Source: Niebla homalea (lineage: Eukaryota > Ascomycota > Lecanoromycetes > Lecanorales > Ramalinaceae). Taken from it: a stretch of 64,000 nucleotides of DNA. Positions 52,565 through 63,715 of this stretch are shown here, piece after piece (the first letter of the stretch is position 1; the number at the start of each line of letters is the position of its first letter). The translations under genes and the position numbers were made by a program. The stretch lies in contig JAHGAU010000009.1 in NCBI GenBank assembly GCA_019925105.1, positions 248,001-312,000 of the forward strand. The letters are read 5' to 3'. A model generated the notes under the pieces. That model ran no database searches. It saw nothing but the letters and a program-made list of their open reading frames with translations, and was not told the DNA's origin.

Positions 52565-55297
52565 TCAAGCCTGGCCGCCAATGTCCTTGTCTGGGGCGAA
52601 GACCCCCATTGTGGCTGCCAATTTCCCCAGCATCTCCTCCCACTCTCCCTCCTCCGTGCTCAGCGCCGTTACAGCGCCGCCAGCGCCAATGATCCATGGA
52701 TCGTCAGCGAGTGGGCTCGAGCCAGGGCCCATTCGGCGGGGTCTGGTCCAGCGGGTGGCACCCCGGATGACGACTGAAAAGTCGCCACCTCCGCCCACGT
52801 CCATATACCCGAGCACGCCCGAGTAGAGGCCACGATTGTGGAGTGTTAGCTGCTCTAATATCTCGCAGGAGCGGCGCTTCGGCGCTCCCGTCATGCTGCC
52901 GGGCGGGAGGCTGGCGGCAAGGACGTCGATGCCGGTGTTGTAGGAGCACTCGCCGGGATCGCCCTTTTGGATGAGTTCAGAGTACCGCTGTTCGCTCCGT
53001 GATGTGGAGCCTCCACTTGGTGTCTCGGGCAAGCAGTGGCTTCCATCTTTGGCCTCAGTGTGCAGCGATCCCTGGATGACGGAAACAAGTTGAAAAAGCG
53101 TCGAGTACTCTTCGACGACCATCAATTTGGGAATTCTGACATTCCCGGACCCAACGATACGATGTAGATCATGTCGGATGAGGTCTACTATCATAAGGTT
53201 TTCTGCTTGTTCCTTGGGAGTTTCCAAGATCGCGGTGGCCTGCTCCAGTGAGATAGGTGGCGACCCTGGACCGCCTGGAAACCTCTTGACAGTGCCTTTG
53301 ATCGGGCGGAATTCGACCGTCGATGTCATGGGAATCATCCCGCCGTTCTCGCCCTCCCTTATGGTAAGCATGTCCCTCCGACCACGCCTAGTCCATGAGA
53401 GAAAGCGCTCTGGGGAGCTTGAGAGGTGTGCTATTGGTCCGAATTGGACGAAGGCGGAAAACGGTGCCGCGTTCTGCTTCCGGAGCTGTAGGTATAAAGA
53501 CCAAGGTGAGATGTTTCTTGGTGTGTATACGCGAGCCTGATCTGTGAGGCAGAGCTCATATGACTCCCCACGTGAGAGGAAGTCTCGGCATTTCTGAATT
53601 CTGGACTTGTATTTCTTCTCATCAGGCACCTCATCATGGACAAAACTCTTTTCAGGCATATGGAATTTCGTTTTGAATTCATGGGCTGGTATATCACCTT
53701 GCACTGGCGATTCCACATTGCGAAGCTTTGAGGCCGTTAATGAAACCCACTCCTGATCTTCCTGCAGCAGGCTTTGGACGAAAATAACCCTCTTCGTATG
53801 ATGGATGACGATACTTCGTTGAATAAAGACGAAATTGAGGTCAATACCAGATAAGTTCCCCAATTGGTTTTCTAGACCCAAAGTCTCCAAGCATGCTTCG
53901 TACGTGATGTAACCCATCAGACCTCCCCAGAACGGAACTGCAGGATCTCCGTGCACAGCTTCGCGCTTTCGCATAAAATACTTGAGAAACGAGAATATCT
54001 TGTGCTCATACGGTTCGAGGCTTACTAGTGTGGTTTTCCCGTCTTTGATACAACGAACATGATCAAGTTCAACGCTGTATTCAAGCCTTAGCGAACCTGG
54101 GTTAATGAGACCGATGATGCTATGTTCCCCAGTGTCTGCTCTCTGATTGCATTCCGAATCCAGGACAATGACTTCTCCGTGGTGAAGGCCTAGAGTCTCG
54201 CAGATGGTAGGTACATCAAGTTTTGTCATATTAAGGTTCGTCAGTGGTATTGGTCGCCATAAGACTCTGCTTATCCCCGGGCTAGAATTTGATGGCGCTG
54301 GACGGCGCGAAGGAAAGCCATCGATGAGGTCAAGTACGTGTTTCATTGAATCCTGTTTCGCTTTGCTCCCCGAAAATTCTTTTGGCAGACGTCCGTGTAA
54401 GCGTGCTTGAGCGGGTGATTGGTTTGCCATTCTCTCCTCAAGTGCGAGTTTGTGTCCGCGATGTAGGTTTAGTTTAGACACGTTAAAACTAGCCGTGGGC
54501 GAAGGGGGAGCGCAGATCTGAAGTTTGGACATCTCCTTGTATCGATGATGTTGTCGATTCCACTTGTTGGCTGTATTCCACCAGCCTGAGAAGACTTTGC
54601 CAGCCTCGTCACTTGAGGAGCAAGACTCGGGGTGAAATTGAATCCCGAAGAAAGGGCGGCTCGTGTGACATACTGCCATCAAGATGGCCAAGTCTTCACT
54701 CCGCTCCATCTCTCGACATATTCCTTTGTTGTCTTGAGGAAATTCCCAAGCCAGGGGGATGAGCTCAACACGCCCAATATTAGATTCCGAAGGGTACCGC
54801 CAATTTCCGTTGTCCAATTCGCTTGAGAAAGGTTCCGCTCCCACAATTGCGTGTAGAGAATGGTATTGGACGACTTCGAAGCAAGTAACGTCCGTGAAGA
54901 TAGAGCTGCGAATAGTGCGGATCCTCCGCACCATTCCATGTCGAGGCTCAGGAAGCTGTTCGACGAGTCCTCCAGATGCCAAAATTAGACTTTGGAAGCC
55001 GAGACATATTCCTAGGACAGGGACTAGATCCTGCTCGTGTAATTCCCATAGTTTCGCTATCAATCCGACGTCTTTGGGGTTTCCTGGATGGCCTGGGCCG
55101 GGACCTGCGATAACACCAGCAAAAGGCTTGAGGAAGGTGGCGAAGTCACCAACGTCCGTGTCTATCTTGACGACGGTGACCTTGGCATGAAGCTGTGTTT
55201 CGACAAGCGATACGATATTGTAAGTGAAAGAGTCGTAGGCATCGAGGAAGAGGAGCTGTGGCTTGGTTGTTGCTTGTTTTGCCTTTTTGCGCGCCAT
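52565..55297 (-). CDS. ABZ1: para-aminobenzoate (aminodeoxychorismate) synthase, 910 aa
   Basis: Makes 4-amino-4-deoxychorismate from chorismate and glutamine, the first step to PABA and folate. Single exon; the first ATG in frame is 55297 (MARKKAKQ). The N-terminal glutamine amidotransferase (residues about 15-260) shows LLFLDAYDSFTYN, the oxyanion loop IAGPGPGHPG, nucleophile Cys in LGICLGFQSL and the His-Glu pair in FGIQFHPES. The C-terminal chorismate-binding half (about 400-890) shows RGESYELCLTDQARV, HLSSSPERFLSW, RPIKGTVKRFPGG, ENLMIVDLIRHDLHRIVG, PPGSMTGAPKRRSCEILEQL and YSGVLGYMDVGG. This fused GATase-PabB form is standard in fungi. All key residues are present, so it is likely active. 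Confidence 0.95.
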   Translation of the reverse strand: MARKKAKQATTKPQLLFLDAYDSFTYNIVSLVETQLHAKVTVVKIDTDVGDFATFLKPFAGVIAGPGPGHPGNPKDVGLIAKLWELHEQDLVPVLGICLGFQSLILASGGLVEQLPEPRHGMVRRIRTIRSSIFTDVTCFEVVQYHSLHAIVGAEPFSSELDNGNWRYPSESNIGRVELIPLAWEFPQDNKGICREMERSEDLAILMAVCHTSRPFFGIQFHPESCSSSDEAGKVFSGWWNTANKWNRQHHRYKEMSKLQICAPPSPTASFNVSKLNLHRGHKLALEERMANQSPAQARLHGRLPKEFSGSKAKQDSMKHVLDLIDGFPSRRPAPSNSSPGISRVLWRPIPLTNLNMTKLDVPTICETLGLHHGEVIVLDSECNQRADTGEHSIIGLINPGSLRLEYSVELDHVRCIKDGKTTLVSLEPYEHKIFSFLKYFMRKREAVHGDPAVPFWGGLMGYITYEACLETLGLENQLGNLSGIDLNFVFIQRSIVIHHTKRVIFVQSLLQEDQEWVSLTASKLRNVESPVQGDIPAHEFKTKFHMPEKSFVHDEVPDEKKYKSRIQKCRDFLSRGESYELCLTDQARVYTPRNISPWSLYLQLRKQNAAPFSAFVQFGPIAHLSSSPERFLSWTRRGRRDMLTIREGENGGMIPMTSTVEFRPIKGTVKRFPGGPGSPPISLEQATAILETPKEQAENLMIVDLIRHDLHRIVGSGNVRIPKLMVVEEYSTLFQLVSVIQGSLHTEAKDGSHCLPETPSGGSTSRSEQRYSELIQKGDPGECSYNTGIDVLAASLPPGSMTGAPKRRSCEILEQLTLHNRGLYSGVLGYMDVGGGGDFSVVIRGATRWTRPRRMGPGSSPLADDPWIIGAGGAVTALSTEEGEWEEMLGKLAATMGVFAPDKDIGGQA

Positions 55298-56919
55298 TCT
55301 GATCAAGGAAGTCTCGCTTGATGAGGATATATTTGAGCGGTGAGCTACGTGGCTAGTCCTCTCGAACAAACAAAATGACTTGGTGAGGTAGGCCGAATGG
55401 CTGCATCCAATTACATGCCTTTCCAATCAGCTTGAGAAAAGCATGATGGGATATTGGCCTGAGTGCAGTGTATGGCCAAGGGCGATGAGAGCTTGACACT
55501 TTCAACGAATAATACGAGGCGTCTTTGGCTTGGCGTAGAACGAACGATACGGCTTGCTATGGCAACACTGCTAGAATCACAACCAGTAATGACCGTCAAT
55601 GTCAACCACATGAAAGACCCCCTCTGAATGGGCGTATGCCTATTATCTATCATAGACAAGTCTAGTCGCATTTGGCACTGACTGAGAACATATTTTACAA
55701 CAAAATCATAGACGCTACCTTGGGATAGGGGAATGGCTGTTTTCCATGATGGGTAGAATATAAATTACCAAAATTCACGCAATGAAGACTAATCAGGGTA
55801 CCACTCAACTCCCTTCTACTAGCAAAGACAATCCCACATATTAAAGAATAAAATCATTTAAATGTATGACAGCGAAAAGGAATTGTTCAACACGGCGCCC
55901 AAGATACTGTTGATATATTGTTCGACGTTTTATGCTTCGGATTATTTCCGAACCAATCAGCTTATCTTCACGTGCGCCCAGCCTCTAGCCTAACGCAGAT
56001 TAGATCGATATCCATTAATCGCCATGCATAATGCATATTAGTATTAGGGGGTGGGTATCAAAAGCTTCGGTCCGGAACCCGGTGTGCATTTGAAGCCTCA
56101 GAAGGGTCAGGCACGTAGTAAGTCTCTGTGATGACTTCGCAAGTTCATCGGAAGGGGCAAAATTCCTATTTGCAGGCACGTGATGGCGCCATGTTGAATT
56201 AAATATGTAGCTGTAGGATTGAATGATCTGTTTCCGGCCGGCCATGAATCAATTTAGGCAGCTGAATGATCTGTGCTCGATTGCATCTTTGAAGGGTCGG
56301 TATATGCACTTCAAGGTTCAAGGAGGGGTGTATGAGACACGAGTCATATCCTCTGCAAATTGACTGTCAGCACAAGCTTATGGATCAATCATGAGATTGT
56401 CACGTCATGTTGGAGAGACTCACCTTGGTGAAGCTCCGGCATGATTGTAAGCAAATGGCTAAGGCGCACGTGAGCTTGCATTGATGCCTTCCATTGCCGG
56501 ACATTGCGAGGCTTCTCACCAAGGTTCGGGCCTTGCGTTCGTCATTCCATAGCCACTGGTCTCTTAAGCCTCGTACGAATCCCTCAGGCAAGTGTACTTC
56601 CTCGAGTCAAGCAATGAGGCTTGAGATGCGTTAGGGTAAGGGTGTTGTTGTAAGTCCTTTCTTGCTCGGCTTGATTCTCAACATTTCACGCAACGGGGTA
56701 TCTGGGAGCCGGAGAAAGGCATCATGCCCTGATTAATGATTATATCATCTCTCTCTGGTATCTCGCATATATCAAATGCCATAATCATTGCCATCAGCTC
56801 AAGCTGATAGTCGTCTCCTCCGTTGCGCGCGTGCTAAACTGTAGGGTATGAATCGTCAAGATCAAGAATATCTGCTATCGCATTTAGGGTCCAAAGGCAT
56901 TGCGTGAAGCAGATTGTCG
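55298..56919. other. intergenic, nothing supported
   Basis: 1.6 kb holding the PABA synthase promoter and the 3' flank of the SANT/Myb gene. Only short frames; the 55680-56020 part is rather AT-rich. Confidence 0.5.
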
Positions 56920-58063
56920 TCAGATCTTCCCTCCAAAATGCTCCTTCGCGTACTGCTCGCATGCCTGGAATCATACTTAGTGAGGCTGAGCCCCGAGCTG
57001 TGTGGGATCAATAAACACACCTTGGCGGGTTTGCCAACCCTTCGCCCAATCTCCTTCCATTTGTTGGCTTCGTATTCCTTGATGGCATTCAGTAAAGCCT
57101 GGCTCTGACGTTTTGGTAAGCGGCATCCGAATTTCTTGCCCGTCAATCTTACCTCGTCTTCTGCGAACTCGGCATAATGCATGTCCTCAACGGGCGTCAG
57201 TATCCGTTGTTCCGGATTCTCGCTGAGGTAGCTTACCTTGTACCAATGCTTCTTCACACTACCTTCGGTCCGCGACGGGAAGGACTGCGAATGGGTCAGG
57301 TCCGGTGGGTGAAATTGTTGGATGGGTGAGACTGCCACCTTTGCGATTTCGCCCCAACTCTTTCCAGCCTCCCTCATTACCCTTAGTCTCTGTTCTTCGG
57401 CTGGACTCCATGGTGTGTTGGTTCTGTTCTTCTTCGGGATGGGCTGCGCCTGCCCTTCATCGGGAGCGACGTCTGGTTGCTGAGCCCCGGCTGTACTTGT
57501 CTCGGCCCCCAATGGTGGTGGCATTGACGACATGTCCGGACGGGGCAAGGGTCCTGCTTTCCTTTTTCGTGAATTCGGTGAAGCGGTGGGGTTTTGCGAC
57601 GGAATGTGAGGGACAAGCTGCTGGGGCTGTTGCATCTGCTGTGGATGCTGGAGATGCTGGGGTGGTGGAGGAGGTTGCCCGTACGGTGAGTGGTGGTGCA
57701 TCTGTTGTGGTTGCTGCAGCTGTGGCTGGTGCAGCGGCTGTGATTGTGGGTAGCTTGGGAAAGGCTGCGAATGCTGGAAGGGATAGGGACTCTGGCCGAG
57801 TGACATGTGAGGTGAATAGTATTGCTGTTGGGGCAGTACCGGGGGCGCCGTCGACGCGACCGGCTGCTTGGTGGACCGCCGGGGGGTTGAACTGGAACTG
57901 AGGGTCGACGAGCCATGTCAGCGAGGAGGAACGGTAAGGCGGAAGCAAACAAAAGGCGGGAGTGAATATGCTCCAGGTATCAACAGTCAAGGCGATGTCA
58001 CGGCACAGCACAAGCTATCCTGAGGTACGTATTGGAGAAAATCCACTCTTGTACTCACGACAT
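56920..58063 (-). CDS. SANT/Myb-domain protein with Gln/Pro-rich N-terminus, 257 aa, six exons
   Basis: Exons: 58063-58059 (5 nt, ATGTC), 57897-57339, 57284-57237, 57185-57153, 57104-57021 and 56964-56920. Introns are 161, 54, 51, 48 and 56 nt with GTGAGT/GTAAG-type donors. The joined protein begins M-S-S-S-S-T-P-R-R-S-T-K-Q-P, has a Gln/Pro/His-rich region (residues about 30-95), a basic patch (NSRKRKAGP), and two SANT/Myb-like repeats. These are WSPAEEQRLRVMREAGKSWG to VKKHWYK, and FAEDESQALLNAIKEYEANK to ACEQYAKEHF. It ends GGKI-stop. A Gln/Pro-rich activation-type region plus two Myb-type repeats indicates a nuclear DNA-binding or chromatin protein. Reading straight through the fourth intron would also be in frame, so a longer isoform is possible. 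Confidence 0.88.
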
Positions 58064-58935
58064 GGTAGCGGCGGGCGGTCTGAGGCGCGCACGGCTAGAG
58101 AATCTGCAGTTATGATGACCTTGACAGTTGGCGTCATTAATGCAACCCTACTGGTACAAACAGGCGAGATAAAGTGATGACGGAGCGGACCATCCCATCG
58201 AGGTTGAAAAGCCAAGTCGACGTTTCTATTTCACAACTGAGGTACAAGTGACCATTTTATCTTTTTTTCCACCGTCATTTGCGATCCGCTGTGAACGTTG
58301 AGATGAGATAAGAAGCACCGTGGAGATCTTGATATTCAATTTCCATTTGCATTAATTAAGCGGTGACGAAAAGCAGCAGTCGCAGAGGTGGATGTATGGT
58401 CATACAGGGAAATCATTGCTTTGTGACCTATCTGATTATGGCTTTCTGCACGAAGTATCACGCGGACGTCGAGCAGGTACTTAAGTATTGGCGTCGCTTC
58501 GCCCCGAATTCAAAGTATCCACGAAGCTGCAGACCTGCAAAAATGCCTGCCCAATTGCCCATTTCGGCACTTCGTTCGCCCACGTCAAAGCGGGGTTCAA
58601 GCACGATTTTTGGAGATTTTTGATTTTTTTTTTGAGATGAAAGACAAGAACGGACAGCTCGGTGCTTTGAAGAGGACGAAATGAGGGGCCGAAGGGTTCA
58701 AGAGGCAATGGAGCTCTGAAACTTTGTTTATCACCTTTTCCAGTTGCACGGGGAAAACGGCAGCATTTTGGGCGAGGGGCGACCGAGGAGGATCCAGGAC
58801 GAGAGCTGAGAGCTGAGAGCAGGAAGCTGCAGAACTGCACTACTGCGGGATGCTAGAGTCACTTGCAGAGCGGCACTTGTCGATCTAGGACTGGTCGATG
58901 TCGGCGCGAAGACAGTTCTAAGGGGAGTTAGGTGT
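58064..58935. other. intergenic
   Basis: Promoter side of the SANT/Myb gene and 3' flank of the 134-aa gene. No gene seen. Confidence 0.4.
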
Positions 58936-59340
58936 TTAGGTGGATTTTAGGACAGGGGGAGGTTGTCCGGATTGGGCAGGCGGATAATTAGCTAAGCTGG
59001 CCAGCAGGCGGTCAAGCCTCTTCTCCAGCCAGTTATTTGGCCAAGCTGGGGCGGCAGCTCTTTCTGCGTTCAGTTTGTCGATTCGCGTCTTCTCGAGTTG
59101 TCGAATCAACTTGAGTGGTTCATGCACCGCAAGCACCCTTGATGCAACCATGGTGGCTGTTGCTGCAACCTGCAAGTGCTCGAATAATAGTTCCGGCACT
59201 TGATTCAATATCAATGACTCGACAGAAGTCCGAGTCGGCCAGTCGGGGGCGTCATTGATTGGAGTGAGGCCACCATCATTGGTGGTCATTCTGCCAGAGG
59301 GGTGATTGATGAGTTGATATTCGTTAGTCGTGCGCGACAT
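58936..59340 (-). CDS. uncharacterised helical protein, 134 aa
   Basis: Single open frame with ATG at 59340 (MSRTTNEYQLINHPSGRM). After a polar N-terminus, residues about 38-110 read like a well-folded, mostly helical small protein: SVESLILNQVPELLFEHLQV, AATATMVASRVLAVHEPLKL and LEKTRIDKLNAERAAAP, then WLEKRLDRLLASLANYPP and a Pro-rich end. No signal peptide or membrane helix. Leu/Ala periodicity suggests a subunit of a larger assembly. I do not recognise the family and cannot exclude an extra 5' exon. Confidence 0.5.
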   Translation of the reverse strand: MSRTTNEYQLINHPSGRMTTNDGGLTPINDAPDWPTRTSVESLILNQVPELLFEHLQVAATATMVASRVLAVHEPLKLIRQLEKTRIDKLNAERAAAPAWPNNWLEKRLDRLLASLANYPPAQSGQPPPVLKST

Positions 59341-61732
59341 ATGACGTTGGGATCTTCAAGGCTCATCTCAGAAAGCATGACCCGTTGGCCCGTTGACGGC
59401 TGACCTGATAGTTGTCGCCGTGGTTGATGATGGGTAGTAGTAGTAGTAGTGAGGTCGCATCTTGACAGGCCCAAGGAAGACGAAGACGGGCGGGTGATCG
59501 AAAAGTCGATGATGTTACTCTCGGCTGTCGGCCCTTGCGATAGCCCCCAGGCCAATGTCCCACTAATGCGATCCGTGGATTAGAGAGGGGTCTGTGTCAT
59601 GCCTGTTTGTCTCTCGCTTTACCCTCAGGCTGTTCCTGACTTTCCTGTTCCTGGCTGACGTTGCCCTTTCGGGGAATCCTTTATGCGCAGAAAGTAGAAA
59701 GTCAAAAAAGTCTGCAAGATGCGATGAACGTTTCTCGGTACGCGTTCCGAATAACTTTGATTGGATTTCAGCTGTTGACTGTTCTCCTTTATATGAGTAT
59801 ACGGATCCGTGTATATTTGTCGTATCCAGAGTCTAGACCAGTGGTGCCAATGTACCCGGAGTTATGAGGAGCGCCAAGCCCAGGACTTTCATGACAGCGC
59901 ACAATCCGGTGAACGAACCTTCTTGCCACGTGAGATTGGAGACTGAGGCACGCAAAATCACGACAATCATCCAAGCCTTGAAATGGCCCAGCTCCGCGTT
60001 TCGTTTCAGAGGTGGGTGACACTAACTTAAAGGGCGTGACCAGTCACCAGCTGCGACTTTGCCGGGGTCAGCCCGTTGGCCCCTTTTAATGCTTACCCCT
60101 GACTCCCGTTGGATTTTGCATCATCTCCTATTTCTGAAACTTAGCTCGGGAGAACTTGCGACATCATCAAATCGGGTACTTATGTTTCACACACACGGCG
60201 AGACCAAGATCACGCTTGTAAGTGTGACACATCACGGCTGCCTAAGCTTGACCGTGCTGGTGCAAGCTACGCCTACAGCACGGCAGCAAGCGCTTGAAGA
60301 TTCTTTGAAGGATGCTGGCGTTATGACGAACCGCTGCTCCTAAGTTCGTCGTGGTTCGCCCAGGCTGCCTACTCCTCCATTTGGTCAACCGAAACTTCTC
60401 TGCCAGCGAATCTGCACGCATGTGTGTTCCGGTATGTTTCAACAGATGACAGATCTCGGCAAACAAGTCAGTTCGTCTAATCGGAACATCCATCTGACTG
60501 TTGGCACTTGCACGGTTGCATTGGTGCCAACATACTTGAGACCTTTTACTTTGCTTTGCTTCTGTTTGCTGAGAGGAATTCCCACGCAACACACACCTAT
60601 GGGCAAAAAAAAGAAAAAGCATGTCATATTGCTTCACCACTGCTGATGAATAGACGACTCACGATACCCCCTTGACGGTTTGACTTCGCAAGAAGGTCGC
60701 GAAACGGGCAAAAGCCAATTGACTAAATCTCTTACACACTTGCGGCGCGGATCATTTTCGCTTGGAAACGAGCCTAAATTATTCAATCAATATTAATGTT
60801 AATCCCTACCGCTGTGGAACCACGCCCCATCCCTTGTGCTTTGTTTCGCAATTCCAGTCTGTTGCGATTGGTGATTTGGCCCCTAGCACCTATGCTAGAC
60901 ATGCCATCTCATGATCTCAACGACTCCCTGGAACGTTTTGGCCCTGCCGCAGACGGAGTCACGGAGTTGGGGAGTCAGAGAGGCTTGCCAGGGGAGTTTG
61001 GGGCTTTAGAGCGCGCATTTCACATCCGTGGTGTCGGTTTCTTGCAACGGCGTCTCCTTGCTTCTTTTTCTTCATGATTGTTGGCACTCGGTCAAAACAA
61101 TTCTGGACTTTTCTGACCTTTATGAACCTAAGCATGCCTGTGCCTCACTCGCCTTGACATTACAGCATAGTCAAGTCGACCAATTATCATTCTAACCATC
61201 ACTGGCCTTGCTTGCGGGCTTCAAGAAAGGCCGCCCAATATTGGAAACGTAAGAAGTCGTGTGAATGAGATTGTGAAACTCTTTTGGCCATTGCCCTGAA
61301 TGTGGTATAGATAGAGGAACCGGACCCACTCCACGATACTTCTTTTCTTGTCACTCTATACAACATCGCGGGGACCGACATTGTTCCACCAAACTTTAAT
61401 ACTCTACTCGTCAAAGTACCTGCTGGTCAGGACTGCTTGTATTTGTGAATACTATCTCAAGACTCATCGTCCTATTTAATCATACATTCACAACTCTACG
61501 AATAGTCCCAGTCGATACTTCCGAGACATATTCGTCCAACATTCGAAGTTGAGGCTCCGGCCTAGTTCTTGGAATTACCCTTTTCGAAACGAGTCCGTCT
61601 AACGATATATCCCTCAACCTGGGTCTGTGCGCCTGCTATAAGCCAAAGTACACCCCAGTACCTCATAGATCGAGACCTTTACAGAGTTACCTCCAGCGAG
61701 TTACCTCCAGCGAGTCACCTCCAGCCATCACC
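59341..61732. other. long intergenic region
   Basis: 2.4 kb with short frames only (for example 60796-61077, 93 codons) and no supported gene. The right end is the leader of the second SANT-like gene, with the tandem repeat noted separately. Confidence 0.4.
61684..61725 (+). repeat. 3 x 14-bp repeat in the leader of the 61.7 kb gene
   Basis: Two perfect GAGTTACCTCCAGC units and one with a single change (GAGTCACCTCCAGC), ending 7 bases before the ATG at 61733. Confidence 0.9.
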
Positions 61733-63107
61733 ATGTCATACGCACCGACTCAATCACCCATGACTGCAAGGTCCAATTCTTCCACCGAAATGTCAAGCCT
61801 CCAGGTACCAAACGTCCACCGGCATAGAAAGGCCGTCTCCACTGGGGGGCAGAGCATGGTCAGATGCAGAGGTATATGACCCACTTCACCAGCAGATCAT
61901 CAAGACACCAAAACTGACAAAGACCCCCAAGGAAGCCTACCTGATCGAAACCCGGGAGCACAAGATGCCTTACAAACACATCGCTGCCCAACTCAAGAAG
62001 ACCGAACTCGCCTGCCGGCTGCACTACCACCAACTCTCCTTCGGCAGCAAATCCCGCCGAACCCCCTCTCTCGCCTCAGTTCACTCCATGGACCGCTCCT
62101 CCATGACCCCCCCAGCATCCCTCCGGCACCCCACCCCGCAACGGCCCCTCCCCTCCTTCTCCCCGCCCGAATCCCCGGAGCAATCCACCACGGCCACGAC
62201 CACGAAGACCACGACCCCCTCCACCATCTCCAACACCTCCGGCCCCAGCACCAGCACCACCCTCCCCAACAAGCCCATCCTACCGAGACCCAACATCCCC
62301 AGTGCTGGGGCGGGGCCGGGGGGTTACCACCACCACCACCACAGCAGCCCCAAACGGCTGCTGCGCCTCAACACCTCCCCGCCCTCCTCCTCGCAGCGGA
62401 ACGCCTACGTGGACCTCGCCCTCCTCGACCGCATCTACGACGCCCACCGCCTGCACTTCTGGTCCACCATTGCGTCCGCGTACGGCGGCAACCTGAGCCC
62501 CGCAAGCCTGGAGGATGCGTGGCGACGGCACCACGGGTTGATGGTGGGGGGGGGCGCCGATAGCGATAGCGCTGGTGCGGGGACGGGGTTGCCGCCCACC
62601 CCGCGAGGCAGCCCGGGTGTGGTGTCCTCGGCGTCGTCGTCATCCACCACAACCACGACGACGAATGAGGGCCCCGGGAGGGGAGAGAGGGTAAGGGGCA
62701 GTTTCAGCGCGGTGACGGATCCGGGCCAGCGGCGGGGCTTCACGGCTGTGAATAGGGGCGCGAGCGGCGGTGGTGGGCGCGCGAGCGAGCCGCCTGCTGC
62801 TCCTTATCATCATTATCAGCAGCAGCAGCAGCAGCAGCAGCAGGCATCGCGGTCCGCGTATCCGGGGTCCAGGCCCACGCATGGTGCGGGGTTCGGGAGT
62901 ATCAGGAGTTTATTGAATGGGGGGGAGATGGAGGAAGGGGTCAGTGTGGAGCAAGGGAGGAAATTGAGGGAGATTGAGAGGCAGTATGGGGATGCTGTGG
63001 CGAGGAGGGGGAGTAGGGAGGGGACTGGGAGTGAGGGGAGTACACCAACGGCGGCGACCGGGCAGATGGAGGTGGTTGGGGCGAAGGTGGTGGAAACGAC
63101 GGCGTGA
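61733..63107 (+). CDS. SANT/Myb-like fungal protein with one apparent frame break
   Basis: The ATG at 61733 opens a frame starting MSYAPTQSPMTARSNSSTEM. A one-base shift at the G6 run (61844-61849) leads into WSDAE. A 60-nt intron (61872-61931, GTATAT..CCAAG, AACTGAC branch site) then joins to EAYLIETREHKMPYKHIAAQ, and the frame continues to 63107. The SANT-like motif WSDAE-EAYLIETREHK..LKKTELACRLHYHQLSFG is near the N-terminus. A second, helix-rich segment (VDLALLDRIYDAHRLHFWST, DAWRRHHGLM) follows a His-rich stretch. The rest is Ser/Thr/Pro/Gly-rich with a poly-Gln run and a C-terminal helix (VEQGRKLREIERQYGDAVAR). It is probably a nuclear DNA-binding regulator. An alternative to the frame break is a very short 34-nt intron (61771-61804). 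Confidence 0.75.
62816..62843 (+). repeat. CAG trinucleotide run (poly-Gln)
   Basis: About nine CAG codons encoding glutamines in the SANT-like protein. Confidence 0.9.
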
Positions 63108-63283
63108 GAGGTGTGTAAAAAGGAATTGGTCTGAGTTGTGTGCACCGGGATCATGTAATTGTTCTCCTTGTAAGGAGAGGGAGATGGACGATTGATTTGA
63201 GGAGGCATTTCTTGCGTTGTTTTTTGGTTCATCATCATAATGACCATAATGAACCCTTCTTGGAAGAAGAAGGCGGCGGCGGG

Positions 63284-63715
63284 TCATACGAGGAAAGGGC
63301 AACTTATGTACATGGAAATAGAATCATAGGGACCTAATGTCTTCATCAGAATACCCTTCAAGACGATCCAGTCGCCCTCTTTTTCTGTGGGAGCGCGGCC
63401 AAAGCCAGCATGGGTTTCTGTGGATGCCCTATTTGAGATGCCCTCATTTGTCTGTAGTCTGGTACCAGCTTACGGACGCATAGTAGACAGGCCAACTTCA
63501 ACAAACGGGGAGCTTCGAGGTCATACCTTGCCCACAATCTGGCGTCTTAATCCCCGGGCATACCTTCTCAGTGCGCTCAACATGCTCTCTTCGCCCCCCT
63601 CGATGCTTTCGACTTCAGGGACACTCGACCCTCCTCGAGACCAGCCAAGCATAACCGAGTCCCAGACCCATGAAACGCCAAGCCTCGCCTGCATATCACC
63701 ATGTGCCGACCGCAT
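63284..63715 (-). CDS. possible two-exon gene, 118 aa, unknown
   Basis: Exons 63715-63527 and 63451-63284 are joined by a 75-nt GTATGA..CTACAG intron in phase 0. The first exon starts MRSAHGDMQARLGVSWVWDS and ends in a basic helix (LRRYARGLRRQIVGK). The second reads TNEGISNRASTETHAGFGRA, then GDWIVLKGILMKTLGPYDS to a stop. Codon quality looks protein-like, but no family is recognised. It is convergent with the SANT-like gene. It may be fortuitous. Confidence 0.3.
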
